Assembly: GCA_973895155.1 (NCBI GenBank)
Contig: OZ316897.1
Location: forward strand, 3,720,001 to 3,784,000
Length of the DNA: 64,000 bases
From: Marsupella aquatica
Lineage: Eukaryota; Marchantiophyta
Reading direction: 5' to 3'
The stretch's first letter is position 1. Each line of letters begins with the position of its first letter. The notes under the pieces were generated by a model. That model had not been told where the DNA came from, searched no databases, and saw only the letters and a program-made list of their open reading frames with translations. Both the position numbers and the translations under genes were made by a program. This document shows, piece by piece, positions 63,659 to 64,000 of this stretch.

Positions 63659-64000
63659 TCACCACAACCCCAAGAACTTCCACCAGACACTTCCTACGCC
63701 GAGCCAGATCACAATATTCACCACACTAATAAGGAAGCCATAACCCCACCACTTTGCTAGTGGAACGTACCCTGCACCGTAAAAGACAGGAGCTGATCCA
63801 ATCCCATAGTGAGTAAGTCCTCCCATTAAATTGGAGAGAAAGGCGAGAACCAATGCTCCGAACAGAGGAGGGGTACCCAAGGCGGTTGACACAGACAGGA
63901 ATGCAGTGAACATGGCTCCAATGTGGGCTGCTCCACTTGCAAACAGATAATGAGAGTAGAAGTAGAGAAGCACCAAAATGCCAAAGGATGCCTGCCATGA
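63659..64000 (-). CDS. Chloroplast dicarboxylate (2-oxoglutarate/malate) translocator, C-terminal part
   Basis: The 3' end of a minus-strand gene that runs off the window: 113 residues and a stop. They show the last membrane segments of the DASS/SODiT family: SWQASFGILVLLYFYSHYLF, then ASGAAHIGAMFTAFLSV, LSNLMGGLTHYGIGSAPVFY, GAGYVPLAKWWGYGFLISVV, and the end GSVWWKFLGLW. These are hallmarks of plant DiT1/DiT2, inner-envelope antiporters that move 2-oxoglutarate or glutamate against malate and link carbon and nitrogen metabolism. The HYLFASGAAHIGA and THYGIGSAPVF stretches are the usual transport-signature region. DiT1 versus DiT2 cannot be settled from this piece. The window opens inside an exon or at its acceptor (the preceding bases read tggcag). 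Confidence 0.93.
   Translation of the reverse strand, partial: SWQASFGILVLLYFYSHYLFASGAAHIGAMFTAFLSVSTALGTPPLFGALVLAFLSNLMGGLTHYGIGSAPVFYGAGYVPLAKWWGYGFLISVVNIVIWLGVGSVWWKFLGLW

Noticed and set aside
1-64000. CRISPR array, bacterial-type operons, ribosomal RNA genes
   Set aside because: The direct repeats found are head-to-tail or diverged tandem arrays without unique equal-length spacers; gene structure is eukaryotic and no rRNA sequence was seen. A covariance-model scan for small RNAs and tRNAs was not possible.

Overview
The window is nuclear DNA of a land plant. It has intron-containing genes with GT-AG junctions, plastid-targeted proteins (a plastid ribosomal protein, a fibrillin, a chloroplast dicarboxylate transporter) and long repeat-rich spacers. 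Several things lean toward a spore-bearing plant, most probably a bryophyte and perhaps a liverwort such as Marchantia: short introns, a stand-alone bulb-type lectin, a lineage-specific unknown protein with a coiled-coil tail, and a large VWA/coiled-coil protein that may be ciliary. This is an inference, not proof. No bacterial, organellar or viral replicon and no CRISPR array is visible.

Layout. Positions 1-20.9 kb hold no gene I can support; they carry tandem duplications, a small element with inverted ends and a tRNA-like (SINE-type) segment. At 20.9-27.8 kb (+) there is a complete 11-exon ABCB full transporter. At 31.6-33.0 kb (+) there is an uncharacterised protein. At 35.2-42.1 kb (-) there is a multi-exon VWA-domain protein with a long 22-residue-repeat rod. 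At 46.3-48.7 kb (-) there is a complete 4-exon plastid fibrillin (PAP). At 50.4-51.4 kb (-) there is a secreted bulb-lectin protein. At 54.8-57.6 kb (-) there is a 6-exon zinc-type alcohol dehydrogenase relative. At 58.4-59.0 kb (+), divergent from it, is the gene for plastid ribosomal protein PSRP5. At 63.66 kb to the edge (-) is the last exon of a chloroplast dicarboxylate (DiT/DASS) translocator.

The genes are not an operon or cluster with one function. The shared theme is only that three products are plastid proteins (FBN, PSRP5, DiT). The ADH/PSRP5 pair shares an 845-bp divergent promoter region that is mostly filled by a seven-copy tandem repeat. Exon models below were read by hand: junctions were chosen so that reading phase is kept and the joined protein follows the known family.

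The most unusual item is the VWA protein. Its C-terminal rod is built from about 17-18 copies of a 22-residue unit (two hendecads) with an Asn recurring at the same position, and its VWA metal site looks altered. Second is the zinc dehydrogenase, whose normally invariant GHE motif reads GHV.
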